Shown here one piece after another: positions 22,227-34,199 of a DNA stretch of 64,000 nt. The position numbers were made by a program, and so were the translations under genes. This DNA comes from Bilabrum cf. latius (taxonomy: Eukaryota > Bigyra: Bicosoecida > Bigyra > Bicosoecida). The notes under the pieces were generated by a model. That model was not told where the DNA came from, did no database searches, and saw only the letters and a program-made list of their open reading frames with translations. The stretch covers positions 930,001 through 994,000 of the forward strand of contig OZ237747.1 of the NCBI GenBank assembly GCA_965178125.1, read 5' to 3'. Every line of letters begins with the position of its first letter. The stretch's first letter is position 1.

Positions 22227-23862
22227 ATGCAGGGCACTGCAAGCCCTCCGGAGGATCGCAGGATTTCAGCGGAGCAGACTAGATAGAGCTGGGCTAACCT
22301 TGGACTCCAGCTTCGATGGTTCGATTCGTACTTTATCATTGATCCCCATGACTCCATGCAGGCTGTATTCGTCCTTGCTGCAGAGGCGCAGAGAGGGACA
22401 GGGTCAGCAATACTTGCGAGATCACGGCATGCAAACGCCCTTCAGCCAAGAGCTTCGATCGTGAGTTTGCCCCCTTGTCTGAGATCAGCTTGACATGCCA
22501 TGTCGATGATACCAGCGGCTGCTTTGGCACTCGCGTAGCACTCTCGCAGGAGGGTGTAGCAAGCCGCTGTTCAGTTCGCTTCTGCAATCGCTGCGGGCAA
22601 GGTCGACGTGGCCGAGCAGCAGCTGTACGAGAATGCCGCTCTTCTGGCTGGGTGGAGCGGTTGTGGCGTCTTGCTTCGGGTGCAAGTGCGCTTGACTGCA
22701 CCGAATGGCGATGTGTGTAGGTTGATAGTGAGAAACAAGCTGTAGACTGAGTGGATCGCTTTCCGTTGCATAGATTGGCTGCATCCGTATGTTGTGGAAT
22801 ATGATATCCATGCACTCAGGTACACTCATGTCTGGAATGCATCGTGGCATGCGACTGTGTTGGGCTGCTCGGCAAGCTGCTTCGACATCCATCGGCAGTT
22901 GCACACGTGAGGCATTTGTAACTGGCTGCCGTCCGACCAATATCCTAGGTTTGATCCGTGCTACATTGAATCACGATGAGTATTGGATTTGTTCTTGGTG
23001 CTTTTCGCAGCCGCTGGAATGGGCCCTTGCATTCAGCATGCGACCGGTGGCCTGCTTCAGCCTGGAGTGCGCTTGGCATCTTCTGCTTGCGGGAGCTGGA
23101 AACGATCCGTGGCAGAAGATCGATTGGTGGAGAGCTCTCAGTGAGCCGGATAAGCCTTCGAATCCTTGGTATGTGGCAGGGCATGATGCAGGATATTTCG
23201 GCAGCCCTTCTGGAGCTGCCTTGCTGCTGCGTTGGGGCCAAGATCAATGGAGGCAGGCAGTGGATAAGTTCCCTGGGACTGACACGTGGTCCAATGGTTT
23301 ATCTTATGGATTGCATTGTAGGATTGGGGATGACGATGACACTGAAATCTGTCGCAAGGATTTCGAAGATCGTGGCTTGGGGCATTTGCTCGCTGCAAGG
23401 ATCAAGAAGAACCCGCGCCACATCCTGCGGAGGCTCTTCGAGATCGCACCTGACGGCGTGCTGGATCCTGTGAAAGGCCTGGACCCTCGCCGGGCCGATG
23501 CAGTCATCCGATGGAGGCGGGCCCATGAGGCCCACAGGGACGCAAGCATGGTGTTCCGGGCGGCGAGCGAGGGCAGGCCCATGGAGCTGGAGAAGAGGCT
23601 GAGGCTGGGCAAGCTGGCGGGTGGGCTGACCCGGGCGGGCCGTGTGGGGTCTGGTGCATGGGGAGCAGCAGCGGTGCGGCTGCTGAGTCCAATGGAGGCA
23701 GCTCGTGTGGGGGGTCATGGGAGGTGTGTGGCTGTGCTGTAGGAGGCGTGGGAGGGGCAGGCGACTGGCAGTGAGGGTGCTTGTGAAGGCAGGGGTGGGG
23801 CTGGGTCGGGGGGTGCGGCAGTGTCGAACTCGCTGATGCGGCTGGGTCAGACCACGAAATGA
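22227..23862 (+). CDS. B1: array family B protein, ankyrin-like C-terminus
   Basis: Proposed structure: join(22227..22460, 22560..22819, 22899..23862), 485 aa, TGA stop. Intron 1 (99 bp) starts GTGAGTTTG and ends GTGTAG; intron 2 (79 bp) runs from GTACAC to GGCAG. The joined exons stay in one frame, with TAGs at the codon after EQTR, at NKL-TAG-TEW and at VAVL-TAG-EAWEG. The middle is rich in Trp and Cys (EYWICSWCFSQPLEWALAF). The C-terminal third looks like degenerate ankyrin repeats (FRAASEGRPMELEKRL and SPMEAARVGGHGRCVAVL). Residues about 241-335 are hypervariable between copies; here they read WWRALSEPDK, HDAGYFGSPS, GLSYGLHCRI and RIKK. The 3' splice site of intron 1 is not certain, because an upstream in-frame TAG could also serve. 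No family is recognised for the body. Confidence 0.65.
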
Positions 23863-24120
23863 GTCGGATTTGAGTGCGTATTCGATTAGGAAGCTGTTCA
23901 GCCTCAGGCGGTGGCAGAAAGGAGCGGCATGCGTTCCTGCCCGCATGTTGTTGCCGCGGAGTGCTGCATCCGTGCTTCGGGCCTGTGTTGAGATAGTCTG
24001 TCGGCGGTTGCAGCCGCTGGAATCGACAACTGCAGTGCGAACAGCATCTTGAGCACGTGAGAGAGGTTGCAGTCCGTTTGCGGGATGTACGCTTGTTGAC
24101 TTCGTTCAGAATCAGTTGCA

Positions 24121-24924
24121 ATGGACGGCAGCGCTGGTGGTGGCAGTCAGCCGTCTGGTCTGCTTGTCAAGCGGGCCAGAGAGGCCACGGCTGCAGGTGA
24201 GGCGGAGAGTGGCAGTGGCGCGGCGCAGTCCGCAGGGACGCCCTCGGGCAATTCACTGACGCGACTCACAGCACGGTCGTTCCCCGAGACTGGCAGTGGA
24301 TCCGTGGGTGCTTATCTGCAGGATCCGCGAGCATTGGTGGGTTCGGGTGAGTCGGCGCGATCCAGCGGTGCAAGGAGCGCTGGCCTGCCTCAGTTCGAGG
24401 AGCAGCCGCCGCCCAAACGGGGACGCATCGACTCAGAGAAGAGTGGTTTGTGTTTTGCGGCGAACCTCCGGCGTCCACGGCCAGCCATCGGGTTGCAGTA
24501 CGGCGGCAATGAGGCAGCAAGCTCAGCCATGCAGCTCTAGGTGCGGGAAGCCTTGGACCGCCAAGTCCACCGGAAGGCAGCTCAACTGCGCAGTCATGGG
24601 GAGCAGTCGTCTGGTCCTGCCAGGGGGCATGTGGAGTCGCCACACAGCCTCTTTGCGAGTCATGCACAAGGTGCAGGCATGAGGCCGTCAGATGGCGGAG
24701 CATCAGGCAGCTCATCATCTGCACGGCCACGCCACAGTGAAGGGAAGCAAGCAGGCGCCAGCAGCCCGGCATCTAGGCCTGGGCGCTCTCGAATGGGATC
24801 GTCTTGCGGTGCTGGGCGTGACCGGGCGGACGGGGCCTCGGATCTTGGAAGTGGCTACCTGGACGATGCAGAGGGGGGCACGAGTGGCCAAAGTGGGATG
24901 GAGTCGGGCGATGAGGATCTGTGA
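24121..24924 (+). CDS. A2: short A-family protein (C part missing)
   Basis: The frame from the ATG at 24121 to the TGA at 24922-24924 gives 267 aa with one TAG (24538, AMQL-TAG-VREALDRQ). This ATG is an internal Met of the full CA protein, so this is an N-terminally deleted derivative. The protein is low-complexity: Gly/Ser-rich start, a basic PPPKRGRID motif that could be a nuclear signal, and an acidic end (SGMESGDEDL). No fold is apparent. Whether the short form is expressed is unknown. Confidence 0.55.
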
Positions 24925-25262
24925 CCTTGGGTGCACACGGCTCGTAATGCTCGAAGTGCCTTGCCTGGCTCCATTGGCGCTTGCGTCTGTAGCATCGCGC
25001 CCGACTTACCTGCGACTGTCGATCCTTCTGTTGACGGCATCTGGATGGGGGAAACGTTTACTCTCTTAGTCTGTCCACCCGTCTCCCGATTTCTCCCTGC
25101 CAGTGGGTGCCACAACCCCAGTGCTAGTGGTGCTTCCTCTTCCTCCTCTTTGTCCACTTGTTTCCCCCATTTGCCTTCATATCTGCCACGCCCACGACTT
25201 GATGGCTCATCCGAGCCCCCTGTACAGTGCGCTACCTCAGCGGCTCTGCCTTGCACTCGGAG

Positions 25263-26898
25263 ATGCAGGGCACTGCAAGCCCTCCGGAGGATCGGAGGAT
25301 TTCAGCGGAGCAGACTAGATAGAGCTGGGCTAACCTTGGACTCCAGCTTCGATGGATCGATTCGTACTTTATCATTGATTCCCATGACTCCATGCAGGCT
25401 GTATTCGTCCTTGCTGCAGAGGCGCAGAGAGGGACGGGGCCAGCAATACTTGCGAGATCACGGCATGCAAACGCCCTTCAGCCAAGAGCTTCGATCGTGA
25501 GTTTGCCCCCTTGTCTGAGATCAGCTTGACATGCCATGTCGATGATACCAGCGGCTGCTTTGGCACTCGCGTAGCACTCTTGCAGGAGGGTGTAGCAAGC
25601 CGCTGTTCAGTTCGCTTCTGCAATCGCTGCGGGCAAGGTCGATGTGGCCGAGCAGCAGCTGTACGAGAATGCCGCTCTTCTGGCTGGGTGGAGCGGTTGT
25701 GGCGTCTTGCTTCGGGTGCAAGCGCGCTTGACTGCACCGAATGGCGATGTGTGTAGGTTGATAGTGAGAATCAAGCTGTAGACTGAGTGTATCGCTTTCG
25801 GTTGCATAGATTGGCTGCATCCGTATGTTGTGGAATACGATATCCATGCACTCAGGTACACTCATGTCTGGAATGCATCGTGGCATGCGACTGTGTTGGG
25901 CTGCTCGGCAAGCTGCTTCGACATCCATCGGCAGTTGCACACGTGAGGCATTTGTAACTGGCTGCCGTCCGACCAATATCCTAGGGTTGATCCGTGCTCC
26001 ATTGAATCACGATGAGTATTGGATTTGTTCTTGGTGCTTCTCGCAGCCGCTGGAATGGGCCCTTGCATTCAGCATGCGACCGGTGGCCTGCTTCAGGCTG
26101 GAGTGCGCTTGGCATCTTCTGCTTGCAGGAGCTGGAAACGATCCGTGGCAGAAGATCGACTGGGAGAGATCATTCAGGGAGCGCAAGACGCCTTCGAATC
26201 CTTGGTATGTGGCAGGGTTTGATGCGGGATATTTCGGCAACCCTTCTGGAGCTGCCTTGCTGCTGCGTTGGGGCCAAGATCAATGGAGGCAGGCAGTGGA
26301 TAAGTTCCCTGGGACTGACACGTGGTCCAATGGTTTATCTTATGGATTGCATCGTAGGATTGGGGATGACGATGACACTGAAATCTGTCGCAAGGATTTC
26401 GACGATCGTGGCTTCGGGCATTTGCTCGCTGCACTGATCAAGGACAACCCGCGCCACATCCTGCGGAGGCTCTTCGAGATCGCACCTGACGGCGTGCTGG
26501 ATCCTGTGAAAGGCCTGGACCCTCGCCGGGCCGATGCAGTCATCCGCTGGAGGCGGGCCCATGAGGCCCACAGGGACGCAAGCATGGTGTTCCGGGCGGC
26601 GAGCGAGGGCAGGCCCATGGAGCTGGAGAAGAGGCTGAGGCTGGGCAAGCTGGCGGGTGGGCTGACCCGGGCGGGCCGTGTGGGGTCTGGTGCATGGGGA
26701 GCAGCAGCGGTGCGGCTGCTGAGTCCAATGGAGGCAGCTCGTGTGGGGGGTCATGGGAGGTGTGTGGCTGTGCTGTAGGAGGCGTGGGAGGGGCAGGCGA
26801 CTGGCAGTGAGGGTGCTCGTGAAGGAAGGGGTGAAGCTAGGTCGGGGGGTGCGGCAGTGTCGAACTCGCTGATGCGGCTGGGTCAGACCACGAAATGA
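25263..26898 (+). CDS. B2: array family B protein
   Basis: join(25263..25496, 25596..25855, 25935..26898), 485 aa, fully open when TAG is read as Gln. Variable windows: WERSFRERKT, FDAGYFGNPS, GLSYGLHRRI with acidic DDDDTEI, and LIKD. It shares windows one and three with B3 but window four with B7. Confidence 0.65.
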
Positions 26899-27156
26899 GT
26901 CGGGTTTGAGTGCGTATTCGATTAGGAAGCTGTTCGGCCACAGGCGGTGGCAGAAAGGAGCGGCATGCGTTCCTGCCCGCATGTTGTTGCCGCGGAGTGC
27001 TGCATCCGTGCTTCGGGCCTGTGTTGAGATAGTCTGTCGGCGGTTGCAGCCGCTGGAATCGACAACTGCAGTGCGAACAGCATCTTGAGCACGTGAGAGA
27101 GGTTGCAGTCCGTTTGCGGGATGTACGCTTGTTGACTTCGTTCAGAATCAGTTGCA

Positions 27157-27960
27157 ATGGACGGCAGCGCTGGTGGTGGCAGTCAGCCGTCTGGTCTGCT
27201 TGTCAAGCGGGACAGAGAGGCCACGGCTGCAGGTGAGGCGGAGGGTGGCAGTGGCGCGGCGCAGTCCGCAGGGACGCCCTGGGGCAATTCACTGACGCGA
27301 CTCACAGTACGGTCGTTGCCCGAGACTGGCAGTGGATCCGTCGGTGCTCATCTGCAGGATCCGCCAGCATTGATGGATTCGGGCGAGTCGGCGCGATCCA
27401 GCGGTGCAAGGAGCGCTGGCCTGCCTCAGTTGGAGGAGCAGCCGCTGCCCAAACGGGGACGCATCGACTCAGCGAAGAGTGGTTTGTGTTTTGCGGCGAA
27501 CCTCCGCCGTCCACGGCCAGCCATCGGATTGCAGTACGGCGGCAATGAGGCAGCAAGCTCAGCCATGCAGCTCTAGGTGCGGAAAGCCTTGGACCGCCAA
27601 GTCCACCGGAAGGCAGCTCAACTGCGCAGTCATGGGGAGCAGTCGTCTGGTCCTGCCAGGGGGCATGTGGAGTCGCCACACGGCCTCTTTGCGAGTCATG
27701 CACAAGGTGCAGGCATGAGGCCGTCAGGTGGCGGAGCATCAGGCAGCTCATCATCTGCACGGCCACGCCACAGTGAAGGGAAGCAAGCAGGCGCCAGCAG
27801 CCCGGCATCTAGGCCTGGGCGCTCTCGAATGGGATCGTCTTGCGGTGCTGGGCGTGACCGGGCGGACGGGGCCTCGGATCTTGGAAGTGGCTACCTGGAC
27901 GATGCAGAGGGGGGCACGAGTGGCCAAAGTGGGATGGAGTCGGGCGATGAGGATCTGTGA
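27157..27960 (+). CDS. A3: short A-family protein
   Basis: 267 aa, same layout as A2, TAG at 27574-27576. It has Asp instead of Ala in VKRDREATAAG and PLPKRGRID instead of PPPKRGRID. The upstream junction matches A2, so both derive from the same deletion of the C part. Confidence 0.55.
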
Positions 27961-28303
27961 CCTTGGGTGCACACGGCTCGCAATGCTCGAAGTGCCCCGC
28001 CTGGCTCCATTGGCGCCTGCGTCTGTAGCATCGCGCCCGACTTACCTGTGACTGTCGATCCTTCTGTTGACAGCATCTGGATGGGGGAAACGTTTACTCT
28101 CCTCGTCTGTCCACCCGTCTCCCGATTTCTCCCTGCCAGTGGGTGCCACCACCCCAGTGCTAGTGGTGCTTCTTCCTCCACCTCTTTGTCCACCTGTCTT
28201 CCCCCATCGCCTTCATATCTGCCACGCCCACGACTTGATGTCTCATCCAAGCTCTCTGTCCAGTGCGCTACCACAACGGCTCTGCTTTGCCTTGCACTCG
28301 GAG

Positions 28304-29945
28304 ATGCAGGGCACTGCAAGCCCTCCGGAGGATCGGAGGATTTTAGCTTCACAGACTAGATAAAGCTGGGCTAACCTTGGACTCCAGCTTCGATGGATCG
28401 ATTCGTACGGTATCATTGATCCCCATGACTCCATGCAGGCTGTATTCGTCCTTGCTGCAGAGGCGCAGAGAGGGACAGGGTCAGCAATACTTGGGAGATC
28501 ACGGCATGCAAACGCCCTTCAGCCAAGAGCTTCGATCGTGAGTTTGCCCCCTTGTCTGAGATCAGCTTGACATGCCATGTCGATCATACCAGCGGCTGCT
28601 TTGGCACTCGCGTAGCACTCTTGCAGGAGGGTGTAGCAAGCCGCTGTTCAGTTCGCTTCTGCAATCGCTGCGGGCAAGGTCGACGTGGCCGAGCAGCAGC
28701 TGTACGAGAATGCCGCTCTTCTGGCTGGGTGGAGCGGTTGTGGCGTCTTGCTTCGGGTGCAAGTGCGCTTGACTGCACCGAATGGCGATGTGTGTCGGTT
28801 GATAGTGAGAATCAAGCTGAAGACTGAGTGGATCGCTTTCGGTTGCACAGATTGGCTCCATCCGTATGTTGTGGAATATGATATCCATGCACTCAGGTAC
28901 ACTCATGTCTGGAATGCATCGTGGCATGCGACTGTGTTGGGCTACTCGGCAAGCTGCTTCGACATCCATCGGCAGTTGCACACGTGAGGCATTTCAAGTT
29001 GTAACTGGCTGCCGTCCGACCAATATCCTAGGTTTGATCCGTGCTCCATTGAATTACGATGAGTATTGGATTTGTTCTTGGTGCTTTTCGCAGCCGCTGG
29101 AATGGGCCCTTGCATTCAGCATGCGACCAGTGGCCTGCTTCAGCCTGGAGTGCGCTTGGCATCTTCTGCTTGCGGGAGCTGGAAACGACCCGTGGCAGAA
29201 GATCAACTGGGAGAGATCATTCAGGGAGCGCAAGACGCCTTCGAATCCTTGGTATATCGCAGGGTTTGATGCGGGATATTTCGGCAGTCCTTCTGGAGCT
29301 GCCTTGCTGCTGCGTTGGGGCCAAGATCAATGGAGGCAGGCAGTGGATAAGTTCCCTGGGACTGACACGTGGTCCAATGGTTTATCTTATGGATTGCATC
29401 GTAGGATTGGGGATGACGATGACACTGAAATCTGTCGCAAGGATTTCGACGATCGTGGCTTCGGGCATTTGCTCGCTGCAAGGATCAAGAAGAACCCGCG
29501 CCACATCCTGCGGAGGCTCTTCGAGATCGCACCTGACGGCGTGCTGGATCCTGTGAAAGGCCTGGATCCTCGCCGGGCCGATGCAGTCATCCGCTGGAGG
29601 CGGGCCCATGAGGCCCACCGGGACGCAAGCATGGTGTTCCGGGCGGCGAGCGAGGGCAGGCCCATGGAGCTGGAGAAGAGACTGAGGCTGGGCAAGCTGG
29701 CGGGTGGGCTGACCCGGGCGGGTCGTGCGGGGTCTGGTGCATGGGGAGCAGCAGCGGTGCGGCTGCTGAGTCCAATGGAGGCGGCTCGTGTGGGGGGTCA
29801 TGGGAGGTGTGTGGCTGTGCTGTAGGAGGCGTGGGAGGGGCAGGCGACTGGCAGTGAGGGTGCTTGTGAAGGAAGGGGTGAGGCTGGGTTAGGGGGTGTG
29901 GCAGTGTCGAACTCGCTGATGCGGCTGGGTCAGACTACGAAATGA
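28304..29945 (+). pseudogene. B3: family B copy with a TAA in exon 1
   Basis: join(28304..28537, 28637..28896, 28976..29945). At codon 20 the sequence has TAA (28361-28363) where other copies have TAG, so the copy is broken if UAA is a stop. Exon 3 carries a 6-bp in-frame insertion (REAFQVVTG). At the NKL-TAG-TEW position this copy has AAG (IKLKTEW). Variable windows: WERSFRERKT, FDAGYFGSPS, GLSYGLHRRI and RIKK. Confidence 0.6.
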
Positions 29946-30383
29946 GTCGGGTTTGAGTGCGTATTCGATTAGGAAGCTGTTCGGCCACAGGCGGCGGCAG
30001 AAAGGAGCGGCATGCGTTCCTGCCCGCATGCTGTTGCCGCGGAGTGCTGCATCCGTACTTCGGGTCTGTGTTCGAACCCCCTGTGCTGAAAAGGAAAGGA
30101 ATTCTGACGAGTTGTCCCTGCCCTGTCCTTGGCCGGCGGTGGTTGCAACCGCTGAAATCGATAACCGCAGTGCGAACAGCATCTTGAGCACGTGAGAGAG
30201 ATTGCAGTCCATTTGCGGGATGCAAGTGTAATGCTTGTATTGATCATTACCAGGCAACCCGCATTTGTCCCTTGGAGTGCTAGTTGTTAGTCCTTGCGCC
30301 CCCTTCGTTCGGCGGGCAAGGGAGCGATTTGGTCGACATTGCTTACGGTAGGCCGCAACTCGACCATAGGTAGATCGCTCGCG
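29946..30383. other. B3-C1 spacer
   Basis: This is the B downstream region followed by the region that lies upstream of C. Compared with the C2 and C3 copies it lacks about 316 bp just before the C frame, including the C start codon; the junction shares only a few bases. No gene is seen. Confidence 0.6.
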
Positions 30384-33300
30384 TTGCGCTGCTAGGAGGA
30401 CAGTAGCCCAAGGATCTGGCCCAGTGGTTCGCAGTGTCCCAGCTTACCTCTTTCTTGCAGATGTCGACGTGCTGCCCTAGTCCTTCTTGCAGGAGAGCTC
30501 GGAGGCTCATCGTCCTTTCAGGGTCGTCACGGCCCGTCCGCAGGCAAGGCCGCACGGGGCCTCACTGGTGCTGTGGTCGCGGCCCCCGGACCCAGAGCAA
30601 GCCCGAGCTCGCACCGATGAAGGAGAAGGATCGGTAGGTACTATGGGTGGGATGAATACTTCACCATCTGGTGCGCGCCCCGGTGAGGTTCCTCTTGCCT
30701 CGCCCGGGGAAGGGCACGTGCCGTTGTTCCACGGGGCCGACCCTGAAGCATGGGTACATGCGATGTTCCAGAGATTCGGACCGATACTGGGGTATTCCAT
30801 GAACGTGGATCGGTCGGTGGCGGCTATAATGTTTCTCAACCAGGCATCTGCGTGGGCGGCACTACATGCACTTGCAAGCATTCCTGGATAGCCACTGGGT
30901 CAAGTGCTGCTGGCCCACGGCGCCGGGGGGCAATCAGGCCCGGGGACGGCTGCACTTGGCCGCATCATACCCGAAGCAGTATACACGTGGCTAGGAGATG
31001 GAGAAATACATGGGCAAGAGTACGTGTTCATGAAGATTGGCTTGGAAGAGTCGGGCGCCGGTGCGATCCATGTTTCTGACAACCCTCTACAGCTGGATCT
31101 CGTGGGGCAAATGTTCGAAGTAGCCGCAACGTCGCAGCCATCAGGGATGGTGTTCTAGAGGTGCCGCGGCCCGCCCAAGGGAGGCGCATGTGACGCAAGC
31201 GTGTTCTCTCTGTCAACGCTCCCGGCGGGTCAAGCCGGACCTGGCATTCAGTGCGAGCTACATCGAGTGGCTGCAGGTGAGGCCAGCACAAGCTCGATGG
31301 AAGTGGAAATGGGCAGAATCAAAGGGGCGGGCTCAACGGCGGCGGGGGCCGCCCAGACGGCTATGAGAGCAGGCTCATCATCATCACCATCATCGTCATC
31401 ATCGTCATCTGCTGCTGCTGCTGCTGCGTCATCGTCGTCGTTGTCTGCACCTGCCGGGTCGTCAGACGTGTGCTTTCAGGTGCATGCGCGGTCATCGCAG
31501 GCGATGGTATCGATCGAGAACAGCGTGAAACGGCGCTAGTATAGTATTTGGGGAGATGCCGTCGAGACTAATACTCAGGTGGGAGTTGAATACTCAGGTG
31601 GGAGTTGAATGCCATAAGCAGCAGCGGCGACAAGCGGAGCAAGCAGCAAGCGGCGCGGCAGCAAGTCAGCCTGCGCCAACGTTCTCGTTCCAAGTGGCTG
31701 GGGAGCTCATGTGCTTGCGCAATCCATTGCATGTCACCTCTGTGATCGGCTGGGCGTCATGGAGGGCAGAGCTGGGCGATGCAGTTCGCCTTGCCGGGGG
31801 GAGGCACCCACACGCGCATCTTGCCAGGACAGAAGGGCTGCAGCGTGCGCTCAAAAAGCTGGACATGTCGACGTTCAAGCCGATGGCTCCTCGTGAGAAC
31901 GGGAGCGCACCTGTCATCGATGCATTGCAACAATCGGCGTGCCGGCTATTCGTAAACCGTGTGACTGGCCCTTGCCCGTAGAATGGGTTTGAGGAGTCTT
32001 TCTCTTCTCCCGCGCCTCAGAGGTACGAGCACGCAAGCCATCTGTCGGCGTTGGCGGCTGGCTTCCGGAAGATGGGCGGCAAGAAAGGCAGCACCGAGAT
32101 GTTTGGGCTGGACATTGAAAATCAGATTCGGAGGGTGCGTGGCTTTCAAGCATTGAGCTAGCATGACAAGGGCAAGAAGATCAAGACAGCGATTGAGGAA
32201 TAGATGGGACGAACAGTGAATCGACTTCGCAGGTACTCCGTGCTGCTCGATGACAGATTCATGGCCCAGCTCCGCATCGGCGTGCTGACTGCGGCACGAG
32301 CTCGATTCAGTGCTGCGCTGACCACATCCGAAGCTTGGACGGCGTTCTGTGCGAATGCCCCCGCTAGAGAGTTTGCTGAGATTGTCCAGAATGTGTTCGA
32401 CTCATTGCTTGCCGAAGCTGATGTGAAGACTATTAAGCCCAGAGATTCTCGCGCACACAATGCCGAAGGGGCAGGCGAGAAGGGATCAGGGCAGCTGGAA
32501 GTCGTCGAGTGGGCTGCCCGGATCATCGCTAGAGTGACGAGTTTGGGCGTCGTGCTGGAGCGGACAGGGCAGGTGCAGCCATCGCAAGGAGGCAAACACG
32601 AACGGAGTGGCGCAGGTCCTGGTCAAGAAGCGAAACCACTGTCGTCTGCAGCCCACGGCGCGGCTTCATCGTCGTCCTCATTATCCACATCCTCATCGTC
32701 CTCGTCGCCTTCGACCTCAGCTGCATCCTACTTACCTTCCCCAACTGAAGCTGGTGGCGCGGTTGATTCCTCTGATGTTGGCGCTCAGGTCCAACTCCGG
32801 TTCGGTCCAGGGCCTGGGCTGCCCGATTCGCGTGTGGTCAGCTTCGTGCTTGACCGTGAGCCGAACTCTGAGCCTAAGAGTGTCAAAGTGTCAGATACAG
32901 AGCACATGCCTAGTACAGCCGTTTTCATTCGGTAGAAGCAGCAAGATGTAGCGCGGATCAGCCAGCAGCAGCCTGCTTGGTGGTGCCGCAGCCCAGACGC
33001 CAGGACGCCCGTGGAAAGGTCGGTTGCGATGGATTCAGAATCAGTTGCAATGGACGGCAGCGCTGGTGGTGGCAGTCAGCCGTCTGGTCTGCTTGTCAAG
33101 CGGGCCAGAGAGGCCACGGCTGCAGGTGAGGCGGAGGGTGGCAGTGGTGCGGCGCAGTCCGCAGGGACGCCCTGGGGCAATTCACTGACGCGACTCACAG
33201 CACGGTCGTTGGCTGAGACTGGCAGTGGATCCGTCGGTGCTCATCTGCAAGATCCGCGAGCATTGGTGGATTCGGGCGAGTTGGCGCAATCCAGTGGTGC

Positions 33301-33853
33301 AAGGAGCGCTGGCCTGCCTCAGTTGGAGAAGCAGCCGCCGCCCAAACGGGGACGCATCGACTCAGCGAAGAGTGGTTTGTGTTTTGCGGCGAACCTCCGC
33401 CGTCCACGGCCAGCCATCGGATTGCAGTACGGCGGCAATGAGGCAGCAAGCTCAGCCATGCAGCTCTAGGTGCGGAAAGCCTTGGACCTCCAAGTCCACC
33501 GGAAGGCAGCTCAACTGCGCAGTCATGGGGAGCAGTCGTCTGGTCCTGCCAGGGGGCATGCGGAGTCGCCACACGGCCTCTTTACGAGCCATGAGCAAGT
33601 TGCAGGCATGAGGCCGTCAGATGGCGGAGCATCAGGCAGCTCATCATCTGCACGGCCAAGCCACAGTGAAGGGAAGCAAGCAGGCGCCAGCAGCCCGGCA
33701 TCTAGGCCTGGGCGCTCTCGAATGGGATCATCTCCCGGTGCTGGGCGTGACCGGGCGGACGGGGCCTCGGATCTTGGAAGTGGCTACCTGGACGATGCAG
33801 AGGGGGGCGCGAGTGGCCAAAGTGGGATGGAGTCGGGCGATGAGGATCTGTGA
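30384..33853 (+). pseudogene. C1-A4: CA gene with its start deleted
   Basis: The CA frame is open, reading TAG as Gln and allowing for the 19-bp duplication at 31573-31610, up to the TGA at 33851-33853. The ATG and signal-peptide codons present in C2 and C3 are missing. Its variable window (LDIENQIRRVRGFQALS) differs strongly from C2 and C3. Downstream the frame passes through the TAG at 32933-32935 straight into the A part, which shows that C and A are one gene. Use of a new start cannot be excluded. Confidence 0.6.
31573..31610 (+). repeat. 19-bp tandem duplication creating GT...AG (C1)
   Basis: The 19-bp unit ACTCAGGTGGGAGTTGAAT occurs twice in direct tandem inside the CA gene. Removing 31579-31597, which begins GT and ends AG, restores a single reading frame; leaving it in shifts the frame. 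Confidence 0.85.
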
Positions 33854-34199
33854 CCTTGGGTGCACACGGCTCGCAATGCTCGAAGTGCCTTGCCTGGCTC
33901 CATTGGCGCCTGCGTCTGTAGCATCGCGCCCGACTTGCCTGTGACTGTCGATCCTTCTGTTGACAGCATCTGGATGGGGGAAACGTTTACTCTCCTCGTC
34001 TGTCCACCCGTCTCCCGATTTCTCCCTGCCAGTGGGTGCCACAACCCCAGTGCTAGTAGTGGTGCTTCTTCCTCCACCTCTTTGTCCACCTGTCTTCCCC
34101 CATCGCCTTCATATCTACCACGCCCACGACTTGATGTCTCATCCAAGCTCTCTGTCCAGTGCGCTACCACAACGGCTCTGCTTTGCCTTGCACTCGGAG

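Noticed and set aside
22310-22330. GGTTCGATTC, like a tRNA B box, inside B exon 1
   Set aside because: It occurs only in some copies, the others have GGATCGATTC, and it is inside coding sequence.
21889-22464. A 190-codon frame continuing in phase after the A stop (TGA), suggesting readthrough of UGA
   Set aside because: Copies have +5, -8, -1 and 79-bp indels in this stretch that break the frame, so it is not maintained as coding; UGA is a normal stop elsewhere.
22485-22940. A 151-codon antisense frame conserved in all B copies
   Set aside because: It is conserved only because the DNA is nearly identical; it is antisense to B exons 1-2 and their introns and has no recognisable features.
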